Shown one piece after another: positions 1-11,650 of a stretch of DNA of 64,000 bases. The notes beneath the pieces were generated by a model, which was given only the letters and a program-made list of their open reading frames with translations, ran no database searches and was not told where the DNA came from. The stretch is from the NCBI GenBank assembly GCA_030062745.1, contig CP099844.1, positions 20,398,596-20,462,595 on the forward strand, written 5' to 3'. This DNA comes from Capitulum mitella (lineage: Eukaryota; Arthropoda; Thecostraca; Pollicipedomorpha; Pollicipedidae). A program made the translations under genes and the position numbers. The stretch's first letter is position 1; each line of letters opens with the position of its first letter.

Positions 1-3
1 AAT

Positions 4-215
4 TTGGCATCCATTTAGTGCCGTTGCGATTTATTAAGATGCATTTCATGCCTGCCAGAGGGCTCTGGCTTCCAGTCCCCTCTCAATTTAGAATCAATGA
101 ACTTAAAGTCCTGTGAAATGAATCTCAGTGAGTTAAATGCTGCCAAATGTATGCCAGATTCGAAATCAACATCCGAAAATATTCACTTGACGATCCGTGG
201 TCAAAAAAGGCTGTC
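4..215 (+). repeat. Dispersed repeat fragment, copy 1
   Basis: Words shared with 1295-1490: agagggctctgg, tgccaaatgtatgcca, and the tgg-ttcaaaaa..gcctttctga-type stretch. An inverted version of the tgccaaatggatgccaa word sits at 4-22. No coding assignment; the minus ORFs in both copies (FFDHGSSS.../FFNHRSSL...) reflect the shared repeat. Confidence 0.5.
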
Positions 216-1294
216 CTGAACCCCCCGGGGTAGGTCGGAACCCAGCGTAACGCGCGAACGCACACAGCGATAGAACGTCGGCGCGATGCCCGTGACCCGG
301 TCTCCAATTTGAACGAGTTTTGACGGACGTCATGAGTTGCGTCGGTTCGCCGCAGTGCTGCGCAGATCACCGTGTATGTTGATGTGCCACTGGTGCTCCG
401 TAGAGGCCCGTAGTGATAGCTCATTTATTATCGGTATGCCGCGTCAGAAGCGTTTGTCTTGCCATGCCGTACATAAAAGGAAGTGCTGTTTAAATGCCTT
501 AAGGGACAGCAAGCCTAAGAACTAGCTATGTCGTAATTGTGCATGTAAGGTGATACAATAAAGCCTCGAAGCAAACCATGAAGAATTTAGTCAAACAACA
601 TGCTCGTTGCAATTTACCGCTGAGGATTTCGCTATAAAGCAAGGTTCAAGTTTAGCTCGGCAACACGATTCACCCTCACCCGTAGCAGGGGAAGTAGTAG
701 CCGCTGTTGTTGACGGGGTTTTGCCACTGTTGGACGAAACTCCAATGAAAACAACTGAGTGAAGGCTTGATTGCCCGACACTATTCGTTGTTCTAAACGT
801 AATGATATACAGAGCTGATGATATAAAGAGCTGCAGCCAATGCAGGGCTGGCGCTCTCACAATCGAAACAAATTCGTTCTGCAGAGAGCTTATCTGAGTT
901 CTTCAAAGAAAAACTGAACAAAGCAGTATGCTTCTTTGTCCCAGAAGCTGAGGTCTTGAGCACAGGGGATAAGCTTAGCACACGGTTTGGTTCAAGACCG
1001 TTAAAAAAGTCACTGATTGACCCCAGTCAATGCCCCGACAGTAATCGTGCGTGAACTGGCAGCGGACGAGGGAAGAATAGAGGTAGCTTAAAAGTCTCTC
1101 TTGATTTTGTTTACTGCGCTTTGGTACGGATGGATTTCCTGAAAAGGACATTGCTAGCAGGCTGATGCATTTGCCGCAAGGAAATGACAGCACTGAGTCC
1201 GCATTGGTCCCTAATGAAGCCAGAGCCGGGAAATAAAAACGAGTGTGTTTCTTTTCAGGAAAGAAAGCCAGATTCAGATCCATTTTAGAGAGTG
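216..1294. other. Unassigned stretch
   Basis: Only short ORFs with unremarkable composition. No RNA gene, repeat array or splice-bounded exon is seen. Confidence 0.5.
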
Positions 1295-1490
1295 CTACAA
1301 TCAATTTAGATTCATTTCAGAGGGCTCTAGATTCATAGGTTCTAGGTTCTGAGGGGCCTGGAATATAGAGCCCCTTGGAGGACGTGAAAAGCACCTTAAT
1401 AAGTCGAAGTGGTGCCAAATGGATGCCAAAATCGAAATTATTGCTCCAGAATACCATAAAGACGACCTATGGTTGAAAAAGCCTTTCTGA
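1295..1490 (+). repeat. Dispersed repeat fragment, copy 2
   Basis: Similar to 4-215 (agagggctctag, gtgccaaatggatgccaaa, gacgacctatggttgaaaaa). The minus ORF 1301-1828 runs into this repeat and is not called as a gene. Confidence 0.5.
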
Positions 1491-2129
1491 GTCTTCCAGG
1501 GTCCAAATGGCGATTTTCGCCATTTTTGGGCCATTGACTTGACCTGGGAGGAGACCAGTTGTCCTAGAACCGTAAAACCAGGTACCACTGGCTTTCTCTT
1601 ATGACAAGCAACGCGCTCGTTTTCGTTTCTCGGCTCTAGCGCAACTAGGAGCTGTTCACCAAAGGGAAGTTTTACAACCCAACAAAAATTGCCTAATTTT
1701 GAGGACTTTTCGTCACATACGTTGGGTAATAAACCTAAGAAAGGGCACTTTTCGATGACATAAAATGATTTAAGACTCTTCGGGGAGCGTTCTACTTGCC
1801 CATAGTTTTCATCTGAGTTTATAGACACACCTCGAAAATTTGATCTTAAAAATAACGTTTAAGGTCAAATTGCTTGAAGCTGCGCTAGCTCATTCTTATC
1901 AAAACACCGTCTGGTACTTGAAGGTCAAACCAATGGTTGCTATGTTATGACGTAGATGTAAATAAGTTTTAGTTATAAATGTAAGTTAAATTATGAAGCA
2001 AAATGTAAGTACGTTTTGGTGAAAATAAACAAATTTAAGGAACATGAAAGCGCTACATCACAATAAATTTTCGTCGTATCAATCCGAAACTTGCAGAACT
2101 GAGATCCTGGCCTATGATTACCCCTAATA
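1491..2129. other. Unassigned, partly AT-rich stretch
   Basis: AT-rich DNA with a taagttttagttataaatg stretch near 1960-1990. Nothing functional recognised. Confidence 0.5.
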
Positions 2130-3732
2130 CTAAGTACCATCGAAATCAGGGACTGGTGTTCGACGTGGGGTCAGTGCCTTGTCGATTTGTGATGGAATGC
2201 CCGACATGCATGGACCCTTGCCGCCGCCTGTAGAGACCCTTACTGACCTGTAAAGGAGCCCGCTTGCGGCCTGTGGAGAGGCCCCTGGTGTGTAGAGGAA
2301 CCACCTGACGGCCTGCAGAGGATCCCCTGACATCTGTGGAGGCCACCAGTAAAAGCCTGTTTTTGGTGTGATCATCGACAGTCTGATAAGAGCTAGCAGG
2401 TTGCAACTAATAAAGTTTAGGAACGGCAAGCATCCATTGTCGTAAATTTTCATTGGCCGTTTTTATTCAGAGGGCCTATTCATAGGTTATGGCTCACCAT
2501 CCGTCAGGCACCTCCACCTCCGAAATTTTGGTCCGGTAGACCCCTCTGCGAAGCTCTTGTGAAATGTTATGTTAATATTTTTGTCCAGGGGCCCACATGA
2601 AGCGAGGGACCCACCGCTGGGCGAGGACACCCTTCCGCCGAGATTCTTGGCTGGCTGCGCCCCTGCCCCCAAATGTGTCAGGGGAGCTTCTGGCACAGAA
2701 AAGGTCTCTCTGAGACTGCCAGCGAGGCCTCTTAAGCGCAAAAAAGGTCTCTGATACGGCTAGAGGGGCCTTAAGGCTGTCACATATATTCCATGTAACA
2801 GAGAAAGACCCCTGATACAATCATGGAGACTACCGGAGACGTTTATATAGCCCATGATATTGTACAGGCGTCCTGAAATCGCCAAAAGGCTTTTTGTAAC
2901 TTCCAGAGGACTCTTGGGTCGGCAAAAATGCTCCCCAGAGACGACAAAAAGGGCACCTAAGACAACAGGAGGTCCACTGAGACGACCACATGGGCTTCGG
3001 AACTTCTTAGCCTTGAGACGTCCAGACAGCTCCTGAAACGGCCAAAGGACCTAGAGCATTGCCAGAGGCGCCTCTGTCACGGCAGACAGAGACTTATAGA
3101 AGGCCTTTGTCGCTGCCTTAGATATTGGTTAGACGGCGAAAACTCCCCAGGGATGACAGGAAGGCACCCGAGATGGCTGAAGTGTCCCTCAAGCTGCCAG
3201 ATGGGTCCATGAAACTGCCCGAGGTGTCCTTGAAACTGCCAAAGGAGCGCTTGAGACGTCTCGAGGGATACGTGAAACTGTAGAAGGAACCTGAGACCAC
3301 TATAGGGCCCTGACACGGCAGACGGCCCGAGACTGTCAAAAAGGTAGCAAAAGTCTCCAGAAGCTACGAGGGGGCAGAGGGAGTTCTAGACCAGATAAAG
3401 ACACGACATTCGAAGTAGAGGGAGGGACGCAGCGGCCTAAAATTCCTCTGTTGTCATATTTTGGCAACTATGTAGGGGAACAAAACGCAAAATTTCCTGA
3501 AATGAAGTAAAGCGCTTGAATTTTTTCGATTATTTTATATGGGCGAGAAAAACGCAAAAATTCTTCAAATATTCCAACAAGGGCCAGAGTAAATCAGCGT
3601 TTTTCATATCTGAAAAGCAAAAAATGGGGAGGGAGGTCCCCGGAACCTTCCAACCTCCCCCGGCCGGGAGGGAGGTCCCGCGCTGACCATTCGTTCCCTT
3701 GCCTCCTTGGCGAAATTCTGAACCCACCCCTG
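2130..3732 (-). mobile_element. Large hAT-ended element with ~21-bp internal array, copy 1
   Basis: Read on the minus strand it begins CCAGGGGTGGGTTCAGAATT at 3733-3714 (hAT-like CAGGGG end). An AT-richer ~350-bp section follows, then more than 1 kb of degenerate ~21-bp units of the form GTYTCAGGGGCCCYTTGGCA. A collinear inverted copy is at 62436-64000. The far end near 2130 is approximate. A small CAGGGGCCC...GCGCCCCTG insertion (2586-2665) lies inside. ORFs across the array show a 7-residue period and are repeat translations. Confidence 0.65.
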
Positions 3733-5246
3733 GCTTACGGGATCATATCATATCGTGACGTCAGCTGCCGCGATTGGTCGACAACAGGGTTTAATGCAAG
3801 CAGCAGAACCTATTTTGTCATGTTACCTGGGGGCAAATGCCCCCAGCCCTACACTTTGCCCTCCCCCCGGCCCCCGCAGTCAAGAGGCTTTGCCCATGCA
3901 AAGACTGAAAGGGCAGGAAAGGCGCAATAATTGCAGTAATCGCTCCCTGCCGTAACCAGGGAAGTATAACACAAGGCGCTACGCACGACAGGCTCTCGCC
4001 GGTCAACATCCTTTCGGCGAAAGATATTTTGAATAATGGAATAATTTAGGACCACACTTGCAAGCATCACTTTATGATACGCATTCCAGACAAATCTCTT
4101 GACCGGTGGCGAGCGTATCTGGTAAATGATGCGCCACCACCCGATGCCATGATTGACTCGTGGGTGGCCGAGACGTTTCATTTCATTGTAAGCGCGTTCA
4201 AGGCAGGCGACTGTTTAACGCATCACTCCAGCACTGACTGGGGCATTTCGCCACTTTCCATGGCGTCCCCTGTCTATTTCGAGAACCAGCTGCTCGATCC
4301 ATTGCCGATTCAAACGGCAATCGATAGCACTGAACGGTGTAGTCCTGTGACATATACAGTTATCCACTTTGAGTCACTGATGATGTCACAGGTCAGGTGA
4401 AACACCCAAAATCGACCCTTTTCTCCACAGTTGCCTTAACTGCAATGAAATCAGGCCGGGAATGACATTCACATGGCAAGACACCTTGCTCAAGGTCATC
4501 AAAGGTCAGGGTCGCAGGCCGGGTCAAATTTGACGTCCGTGGTTTGTTTCCAAACATCCAAGGCATGTTTCCTGGTTCATTTGACATGGACATTCCATAA
4601 AAGGACACATAGAACGAGCTCTGGACAATAGAAAAGCCTCGCAATGATCCCAGTCGCCGTGCACATGCAATGTTTCAACATTCCGTAATTTCAGACTAAG
4701 AGTAGCACGAAGATGTTAGCGACCTTCATTTGGCACCTTCGGATGACCCCATGCTACACATTTTACGAAATGTTTCACAACACTGCAAAAGCCGGTAGCT
4801 CTACACTGGACAATGAGAACGTCAAACGGACGCCACCAATTCACCCGCTAAGCTAAAATCCGCATAAAACCACGAACGGTCGGATGGCAGAAAAATGCTG
4901 CACTGTTGCACAAAATTTCTGCGAAGTTCTACGCGCAGTATGTCGCAAGAAAATCTGATAATCTGCCTAGCGGTATCCAGAAATCAGTTTATTCGGCTCC
5001 TTTTCTAAACTACATGCTCACTGGACCCAGAAAGTGCAAGATACAAATTCGGTCTGGGATGACACAGAATTGATTCAGAGCTGCTCCACATCAGACTTTC
5101 AGGTCATGGAAAAATAGCCGTCCATGGCTATTTTGTCCATTGGTTCGTCCAACGGACCATGGCGTTTTTGACGCATTTTACTGCAGTTCATGATAAATAA
5201 AAATTGTCAGTGCTATTGATTTATCCCAAATATTGATACTGAGACA
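3733..5246. other. Unassigned stretch with an AGGTCA DR4 and a double hairpin
   Basis: Contains AGGTCA-TCAA-AGGTCA (4493-4508, a DR4 arrangement with an extended TCAAGGTCA at 4490-4498) and two adjacent hairpins at 5111-5134 and 5133-5159. The plus ORF 4074-4400 and minus ORF 4393-4644 have no recognised domain. Confidence 0.5.
4490..4508 (+). promoter_or_regulatory. DR4 nuclear-receptor-like element
   Basis: Two perfect AGGTCA half-sites are separated by TCAA; the first is also a perfect TCAAGGTCA (FTZ-F1/ERR-type) site. Whether it regulates anything is unknown; similar words sit in repeats elsewhere in the window. Confidence 0.35.
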
Positions 5247-5402
5247 CAGGCGTAGCCAATGGGGAGGGGGCCCGGTCCCCTTACACCCGCATTTTTTTGG
5301 AAACCATTGCAAGTCGTCTTCCCGTCAGGCGGTTTTCGTATGATTTCAGTTCACAGTGAACTGCGCGACTCCTCCCCTTAAGAAAATCCTGGCTGCGCCC
5401 CT
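5247..5402 (+). mobile_element. Short hAT-like MITE (~156 bp), copy 1
   Basis: The ends CAGGCGTAGCC and GGCTGCGCCCCT form an imperfect inverted repeat. The interior matches an inverted copy at 59317-59481, including cgtcttcccg and a ttttcgtatgatttcagt stretch. Target duplications are not clear here. No ORF. Confidence 0.6.
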
Positions 5403-5864
5403 ACTTAAATGAATTAATGCGTATGCATATACATATGCTTATACATACACAGGCATGTATATATAATCACGCTTTGTAAAAACTGGCGCGCCGAAAGCGC
5501 GCGACTTCTGTCATTCAGAGCTGGTTCATAATCAGCCATCTTTTACATTTTTGGTTTTAGTATTTTCAGTGAACTGTAGCACGTACATATAGTACGATAA
5601 TTACTACTTGCTGTTACCGTAAAGATGGTCACGTGGCTCCATTGTGAGCAAATGTCAATTATGATTGATAAATGTTGATTGGCGATATCGACTGCCTTTG
5701 CAGTTCACGGAGCTAGCGCAACCGATTCCGTCCCTATGAGAGACCGTTTGGCGGCTATACTGGCAACCCATTGATGTACCGTGATTAATAAAAAAAATGG
5801 CTGCTATGGGGACACTGCTCATATCAGATAAAGGAATATAATGAGAAACCTCGAAAGTGGGAAG

Positions 5865-6042
5865 CAGAGGCATCGATTTCTGTAAATGATTGGGGGGCGG
5901 GGCTAAGCCGAGGGCCTGACAACCTATCCTTCCCTCAAATGTGAGTTTCTCGACGGATTTAGCCCACTTTATGTTGACCAATGGATATTTTAAGTTCTTT
6001 TGTAACTATTTATCAAATAAAAAAATGCATTTATACCTATGC

Positions 6043-6116
<74 letters not shown>

Positions 6117-6399
6117 ATACCTTTATATATATAAGGTATATATATATATTTATAGATGTACATATAAATCGATCGATAGATAGAAGATAGAAGGACAGAT
6201 AGATAGATACATTGCTTTGGACTTTATTCTCTACTTTCTGCCTTTTTCTTATCTAATACAGCCTTTCTTTTCGTTAGTATTGCTCATTTCCCTTTAAAGC
6301 CGGCAAAAACATTGGGTGGGCCCAAGCCAACAATTGGGGGGGGGTAAATCAACACTGGTTGGGCCAGGGCCCTCTAAAAAATGCTAATTGACACCCCTG
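5865..6399 (+). mobile_element. hAT-type MITE with (AT)n(GT)n microsatellite, copy 1
   Basis: This is the same family as the element at 50139-50536: the left end is CAGAGGCATCG, the right end GACACCCCTG. Flanking 8-mers are gtgggaag (5857-5864) and gtaggaag (6400-6407), a 7/8 match. Internal landmarks (ctcaaatgtg, ggatttagccc) are shared. The microsatellite in its middle has expanded to (AT)20(GT)13 plus further TA and GATA-type tracts, making the copy longer. Confidence 0.8.
6051..6116 (+). repeat. (AT)20(GT)13 compound microsatellite
   Basis: A perfect AT run (6051-6090) is followed by a perfect GT run (6091-6116). It lies inside the hAT-type MITE at 5865-6399; shorter TA tracts continue to 6150. 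Confidence 0.95.
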
Positions 6400-6407
6400 G
6401 TAGGAAG

Positions 6408-7195
6408 AATACATATTTCTAGCTGACCAGCCACAAAAAAGAACACTGAACGCAAGTAATGTATGCAGGTAACAGGTCCCATCCCTTCTACGGCCTTCAG
6501 TGGGGAGGAGCAAAAGCCGTTCCCTGACAGGGGGCAATTCCATCACTTGGGGGCAATAGCCCCCTGCCCAGTTAACATCTTTTCCGAGGCCTTGGGTCAC
6601 GCTGGTCTGTACTTTGAGCCACAGTCACCATGCATTGTAAAAGCATCCACAATATAGTGGCGATGTAAAATTTGACGTCGAATCGCAAACATGGTGGTGG
6701 TTATGACGTCATTATGAAGAGAACTGAGATTACCTTGCTGCCAAATTTATGATAGTGTGTGCGCAATTGATGTAAGAAAACGTACTGAAAGTTGTAGGAC
6801 GTTGCGTTTATTTCCTTTGTAGATATATAAGAACTGCGCTAGAAGCGGAAAATGCCACCCCCTCATCAAGGACGGGTTAAAACACAAGACAACTGAAGGG
6901 TGAGTTGGTGGTCAGGGCGGTTTCGCTATGGTGGGATAATGTTGATATGAATGGGGTAACAGTCGAGCAGTGCTGAAGTTGTCACCCGGATCTGAAAACA
7001 CTGCTAAAATTCCAGTATCTAACTGGTAGAACTTTAATGAGCTAGGCAGCTAAACCCGAGTTTTCAGCGAGGAAAATAGGGAATGACTCATTCCTCATCC
7101 ATATAATAAAACCGCCACTCTTGCTATTCCTCGTGCATGGTTTTGTGCATATCATGTGCATGCTCGCTCTGCCTCACCAGCATGGCATAACCCAG
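6408..7195. other. Unassigned stretch
   Basis: Contains a cttgggggcaatagccccctg near-palindrome (about 6548-6568). Short ORFs only. Confidence 0.5.
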
Positions 7196-8234
7196 TCTGC
7201 AGATGATGATGTGCTGTAGCAGTTCTTCTGCTTGGCGTGATAGTTTTATTATTGGCAACCTCATTTGTGTACATTTTTTTCTTCTTCAGTACTCCTCTTT
7301 CCACAAGTTTTTCTTGCCAATTCTTCGTTTATTCGTCACACACACAGAGCTTCCACTTTCACCATCTACATTCTTGACATCAAACACTGACCACTCACAG
7401 CACTAGCACTCAGCACTCACACAATTCACTAAGTCACGAGCGTCACGTGCTAAGTCGGTAGGTACACTGATAGCTACTGAGCGAAAACCGACCCTGCTTA
7501 TATACTACCTACGAACGGAAATGATGAAAGGGGATGGTGCAATTATGATATCATGTATAGTCAATCGGGAGGCTTTTTGCAATCAAAATATCCTGGACAG
7601 ACTAGGCTTTAGCCAATGATCGAGCGTGAGAACGCACGGAATTAAAAAAAAAACTGGCTGATGTAAGGCGGATGCAAGAGCTAAGAAGTTTCCGCTGGTG
7701 TAAGGTATTTTAAAATTAGAGAAAGGAAGTATCGTTTAACATTACGGATATGATTCACCTCACGGCAGTGCGGTACGATTGATGTACTTAGAGACGTTAA
7801 TGCGTTCTCAGACGTCTTTGTCCGATTCCCGTCGGTGCCGACTCTGGAAACAAGAGTTGAAAGTATCTGGTAGCCTTAGACGGTCATCACAAACCAAAGA
7901 CTTTTGAAGGAAAACCTCTATGATTTAGAAAAATTTGGAAAACATTGAAATCTGAAGGTTTTCTGATACGGGAACTTTAAAACCATGATGTGAACATTGT
8001 TATATGCGTGTTGATATCTCATTGGGGTGGAACTAAGAAAAATTTCCAATTGGAGAACATTTTATGTTTTTTTGGGGACGATATTTTGGAAACAGGACAG
8101 GGTGTCCTGTCCTGGGACAGTTTTTACATTATTGCGTTGGGATGCGTAGCAAATTGGCTAAAATTTGGTGAGAAATTGCATTTTGGGTACATTTGGTCAA
8201 CAGAAGCTGTTCCGAACCTGCTGAAGAACAACAA

Positions 8235-8266
<32 letters not shown>

Positions 8267-9048
8267 CAACAACCCAACCTATTCCAGGCAACCCATTGCG
8301 CCATGTGGGGAAGAATCGAAGCTGCACCAGCATCTCGTGAACATCTGTAACAAAATTATTTTCCTCACCCAAAATCCTCCGGTCCTAAAGAAGCTTGAAG
8401 TAAAATTCTAAAGGGTTCCAACAAAAAATTTCCATCCATCCACCTGTCGAACGGTCCCATTGTTCAGCAATTTAAGGCCAAGTTCGACGGACTCAGACAA
8501 AGACGTCTGGGATACCCAAGGTTGTCTCATTTTCAACAATGAGACTGCTATGCTAAATATTCTTTATCATTAATATGACTCGATACATCGCGTGAAAAAA
8601 TCGGTGTTAGCGACAGACAATGCAGATTAGCATCCGGTGTTTCTTGGAATCGCTATCCGATACCGCCAACCTTGATTGGTCTTGATCTCCTCACGCCACC
8701 GGTTTACATCCCTCGGTTGATTACGTTACCGTTTCTCATTGGTCGACATCACATCATTTTTGTACCTCCTAGTCTGGATCATTTCCGTTTGTAGGGAGTA
8801 CAAATCGCGCACAGCTCATCGTTGTGAAGGATCTTGTGATTATGGAACGCATGGTGGAAGTTTCTGTAAAGTGTAGGTGCCGGTGTATGTGTTTGGTGAA
8901 TGACTGTGAAGTTAATAGAAGTTGGACTTGACTTTCTCTTTGGTTGGCTCGTGAGAAAGATTGGCACGAGCGAGGTCGTCATTAGCTGAACTACCACGCA
9001 GGCAGTTAGGAATCTGCCACAGCATCCTCGCCATCATTTGCAGGCTGT
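7196..9048. repeat. Long imperfect inverted repeat (arms ~640 and ~560 bp)
   Basis: Left arm 7196-7837 and right arm 8485-9048 match in inverse orientation at collinear anchors: TACTACCTACGAACGG (7503-7518) against TACTCCCTACAAACGG (reverse of 8785-8800), CAGACGTCTTTGTCCGA (7809-7825) against CAGACGTCTTTGTCTGA (reverse of 8493-8509), and gtctgcagatgatg near 7196 against gcctgcaaatgatg near 9048. The spacer (7838-8484) contains the AAC microsatellite. This architecture fits a foldback-type or MULE-like non-autonomous element. Termini and target duplications are not determined. Confidence 0.55.
8226..8275 (+). repeat. (AAC)n microsatellite
   Basis: About 16 AAC units with minor interruptions sit in the spacer of the long inverted repeat. 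Poly-Gln or poly-Asn ORFs across it are artefacts. Confidence 0.95.
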
Positions 9049-9599
9049 GACACAGATGCAACAGTTTCGAAACATCAAGCCTAGCCAAACCTAGCCCACA
9101 GTAGCCCCACGGTGTCGATCTGATAATTTCCTGTGCGTTCTTAGACGCCGGGATACTTAAGGACCGCCCGTGGCGATTTATGTCAATGCAGAAAGCACCT
9201 TTTTTAGCGGAAGCCTGTCACTATGGTCACTGCGGCGTGCACAGCGAGAGGAAAGCCGATACTTGGTTGATCTGCGCTCCAGTCGAATCAGTGACAGGAA
9301 ACAAGCTGCCTACGTGAGAAGAGCTGCAGCGATGTTTTCGGTCTCACCGTGCGGATAAGCTTACCTAGAGGGAGGTCGAAACACAGACCGCCCGCGAAGT
9401 GACGAGGGTGTGGAACAAAGCCCGCATTCCCACTGCACCGGAGTGGGGCGTGACAACGAAACTCAGCAGGACGCTCAACCAGTATCGAGCTGTCATCAAA
9501 GGAAAATTTTGTATTCGTTGTAATCGTTCGTAAGGGCTCCTGCATACAGTGGCTGTTAGGGCCCAGTCAGTACAATATAAGGACCCAAAGCACATCTCG
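9049..9599. other. Unassigned flank of the LINE 3' end
   Basis: Short ORFs only. The 3' UTR of the minus-strand LINE may extend to about 9540 (tatattgtactgactgggcc on the minus strand), but its end is not fixed. Confidence 0.4.
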
Positions 9600-11650
9600 C
9601 ATTATAAAACACCCCTTCCCCCGCCGAGCAACCTCACCGTGCCCCCAACCCGATCCCACAGTCAACAACGCCGACTTAGGCGGGCGCAGCTCTGAGGCGC
9701 TTTAATAATTGTTGCGGCGAGGCGGCCCCTGTCACGTGCCGCGGCAGCATGCTCCAGGCGGCAGAGGCTCTGTATGAGAAGATCCGCTGCATGGCAGTGA
9801 GACGGACGCGCGGCAGGTGAAGCACGGCGGTGCCAGCGGCAGCAGCGCATGTTTGGCGCTCAGACACAGTGCTACGCGGGCGAGACATGCGCCGCAGTGA
9901 GACAGGAACGGCGGAGACATGCAAGGTGCGGTACGCGTTTGCTACATCGCGGTGCCCTTTCAGCTGCTTAATGCTGGGCCAGCCGAGTGAGGGTGGGGAG
10001 CCACGCTGCGACCAGCCTGGCTGAAAAGTGGATGGTCTGCTGGAGACGGTTAAGACGGCAGGCGGCAGCTCCTCCCAATACCGACGAGTAGAACTCGAGG
10101 TGGGGAGGATATGGATCTGGACAAGAATTTTTAGGATGTCTGGGGCCCGGTGGGGGCGGATTTTGAAAAGGGGTGTGAGGATTCCATTGGATCGCCGGAC
10201 CACGGAAGAGATTTGTTGTCCACTGCACAGGGTCTGGTCGAGGAAAACACCCAGTAATTTAATGCATTTGTAAGGCCGAATATCAACATCATTAACCCGG
10301 ACACTGAACTGTGAGGCTTTGGCGACACCTGCGCTGAACCATTGTTGTAAGCACTTGATATTCTCCTCGGCTCAGAACTTCAGCACTTGGAGTTCATCGG
10401 GGCCAGCAGGAGCTGAGTCCAGGATTCGGGCGTCGTCGGCATAAGATAGGAGCCGACCATGGGATAGGGAGTAGGGTACGGCGTTTACAAAGCTGAGGCA
10501 AAGGACTGGGCCCACGATGGATCTCTGACGAACACCGTGAGATAGAGGAAGTCTGGAAGTGCCGCCACGGACAAACTGGGAGCAGCCAGATAGGTAGCTG
10601 CTGAATCAGCCGGAAGAGATGCTGTACCACTCGAGCTTGTTTAGCAGCATCGAGTGGTCGACGCTGTCGAACGCCTTGCTCAAGTCAATAGAAGCCAGTG
10701 ACGCTAAGTGACCGACATCGATCCTCCGAGCCGCCCATTTGGCAACGTCGACGAGAGCGTCTTCAGTGGAGTGGGATGGTCGATAGGCATACTGTGCAGG
10801 GGAAAGGATGTGGTTATTAATAAGGTAGGAACTGAACTGAGACCAAACGACTTTCTCGAGGATTTTGGAGACGGCAGGGAGGATCGAGATAGGCCGAAAG
10901 TTGCCGGGGTTAGAGGTGTCTCCAGACTTGTGAATGGGGATAACAATGACAACTTCCTCTGCATATGGAAAAGTAAGGATGGATATGAAGGAGTTGACGA
11001 AATGAAGGATGTGGGGGTAATGGCAGGAAGGCAGCTCCAGGTTGCGAAAATGAGCAGTCCGTCGACACCGGCGGCCCCGGAGGAGCTCAGCTGGCTGATG
11101 GCTCGCGACAGCTCAGGTAAGGTGGCGCAATGCGGGACAAAAGCAGAAGCACACACTCGTCGGTGTGTGCAAGTCGAAGGGAGGGCACTTGAAGCACCTG
11201 CCTGATGCACAGCATCAGCAGCAACTCGGGCACGGATACCAACAAAATGTGAGTTGAACTGATCGGCCTCCTCAGAGCTCATATCGGGTTCGTCCGCCGA
11301 GTCGTGCGCAGAAAAGTCATGCTAAACCGCTTAATACGGGCCCAAAGCCTCTTCACGTCTCGCTGAAGTGGTTCTGACAAGGAAGATCTTCGCGCCCGAG
11401 TTAGTAGCACGTTTGCCATGTTGCGCAGCCGCCAATATGCTTCATCAGCCACCGAGTGCGTGACGGTCCACACCCGCCGCGCGGCGTCACACTCCGCCAT
11501 CACGGCTCTGACCGCTCTGTCATGCAGCCAGGGGCAGGCAGGCCGCCGCACACTTCTACAAGTAGGAGGGCAGGGAGCGTCAGCGACGAGGTTCCAGATT
11601 TTCATAATATCGAAAGCTTGGCGTTTACGTCGGTGGTCGAGTAAAAGCAT
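9600..11650 (-). pseudogene. 5'-truncated, degraded non-LTR retrotransposon (LINE) reverse transcriptase
   Basis: Reading the minus strand from about 11650 gives a linker region (HDRAVRAVMAECDAARRVW; LRNMANVLLTRARRS) typical of LINE ORF2 between endonuclease and RT. RT blocks follow: SGAAGVDGL (11058-11084), GDTSNPGNFRPIS (about 10890-10930), DLSKAFDSVDH (about 10657-10690), the GxxQ-containing block GVRQRSIVGPVL (about 10502-10536) and catalytic YADD (10432-10443). The C-terminal tail has FSYRASAAWSMLP and ends at a stop at 9676. It is dead: frameshifts near 11280 and near 11057, and in-frame TGA at 10606-10608 and 10372-10374. No endonuclease domain is seen, consistent with 5' truncation. 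The tail style suggests the CR1/L2-type group; clade is uncertain. Plus-strand ORFs here are antisense shadows. Confidence 0.85.

Noticed and set aside
1301..1828. 175-codon minus ORF as a gene
   Set aside because: Its C-terminal part lies in a dispersed repeat shared with 4-215, and no start, splice or domain evidence supports it.
5941..6190. Tyr/Ile/Val-rich ORFs
   Set aside because: Translations of the (AT)n(GT)n microsatellite. The same applies to 41075-41456 and 58700-59118.
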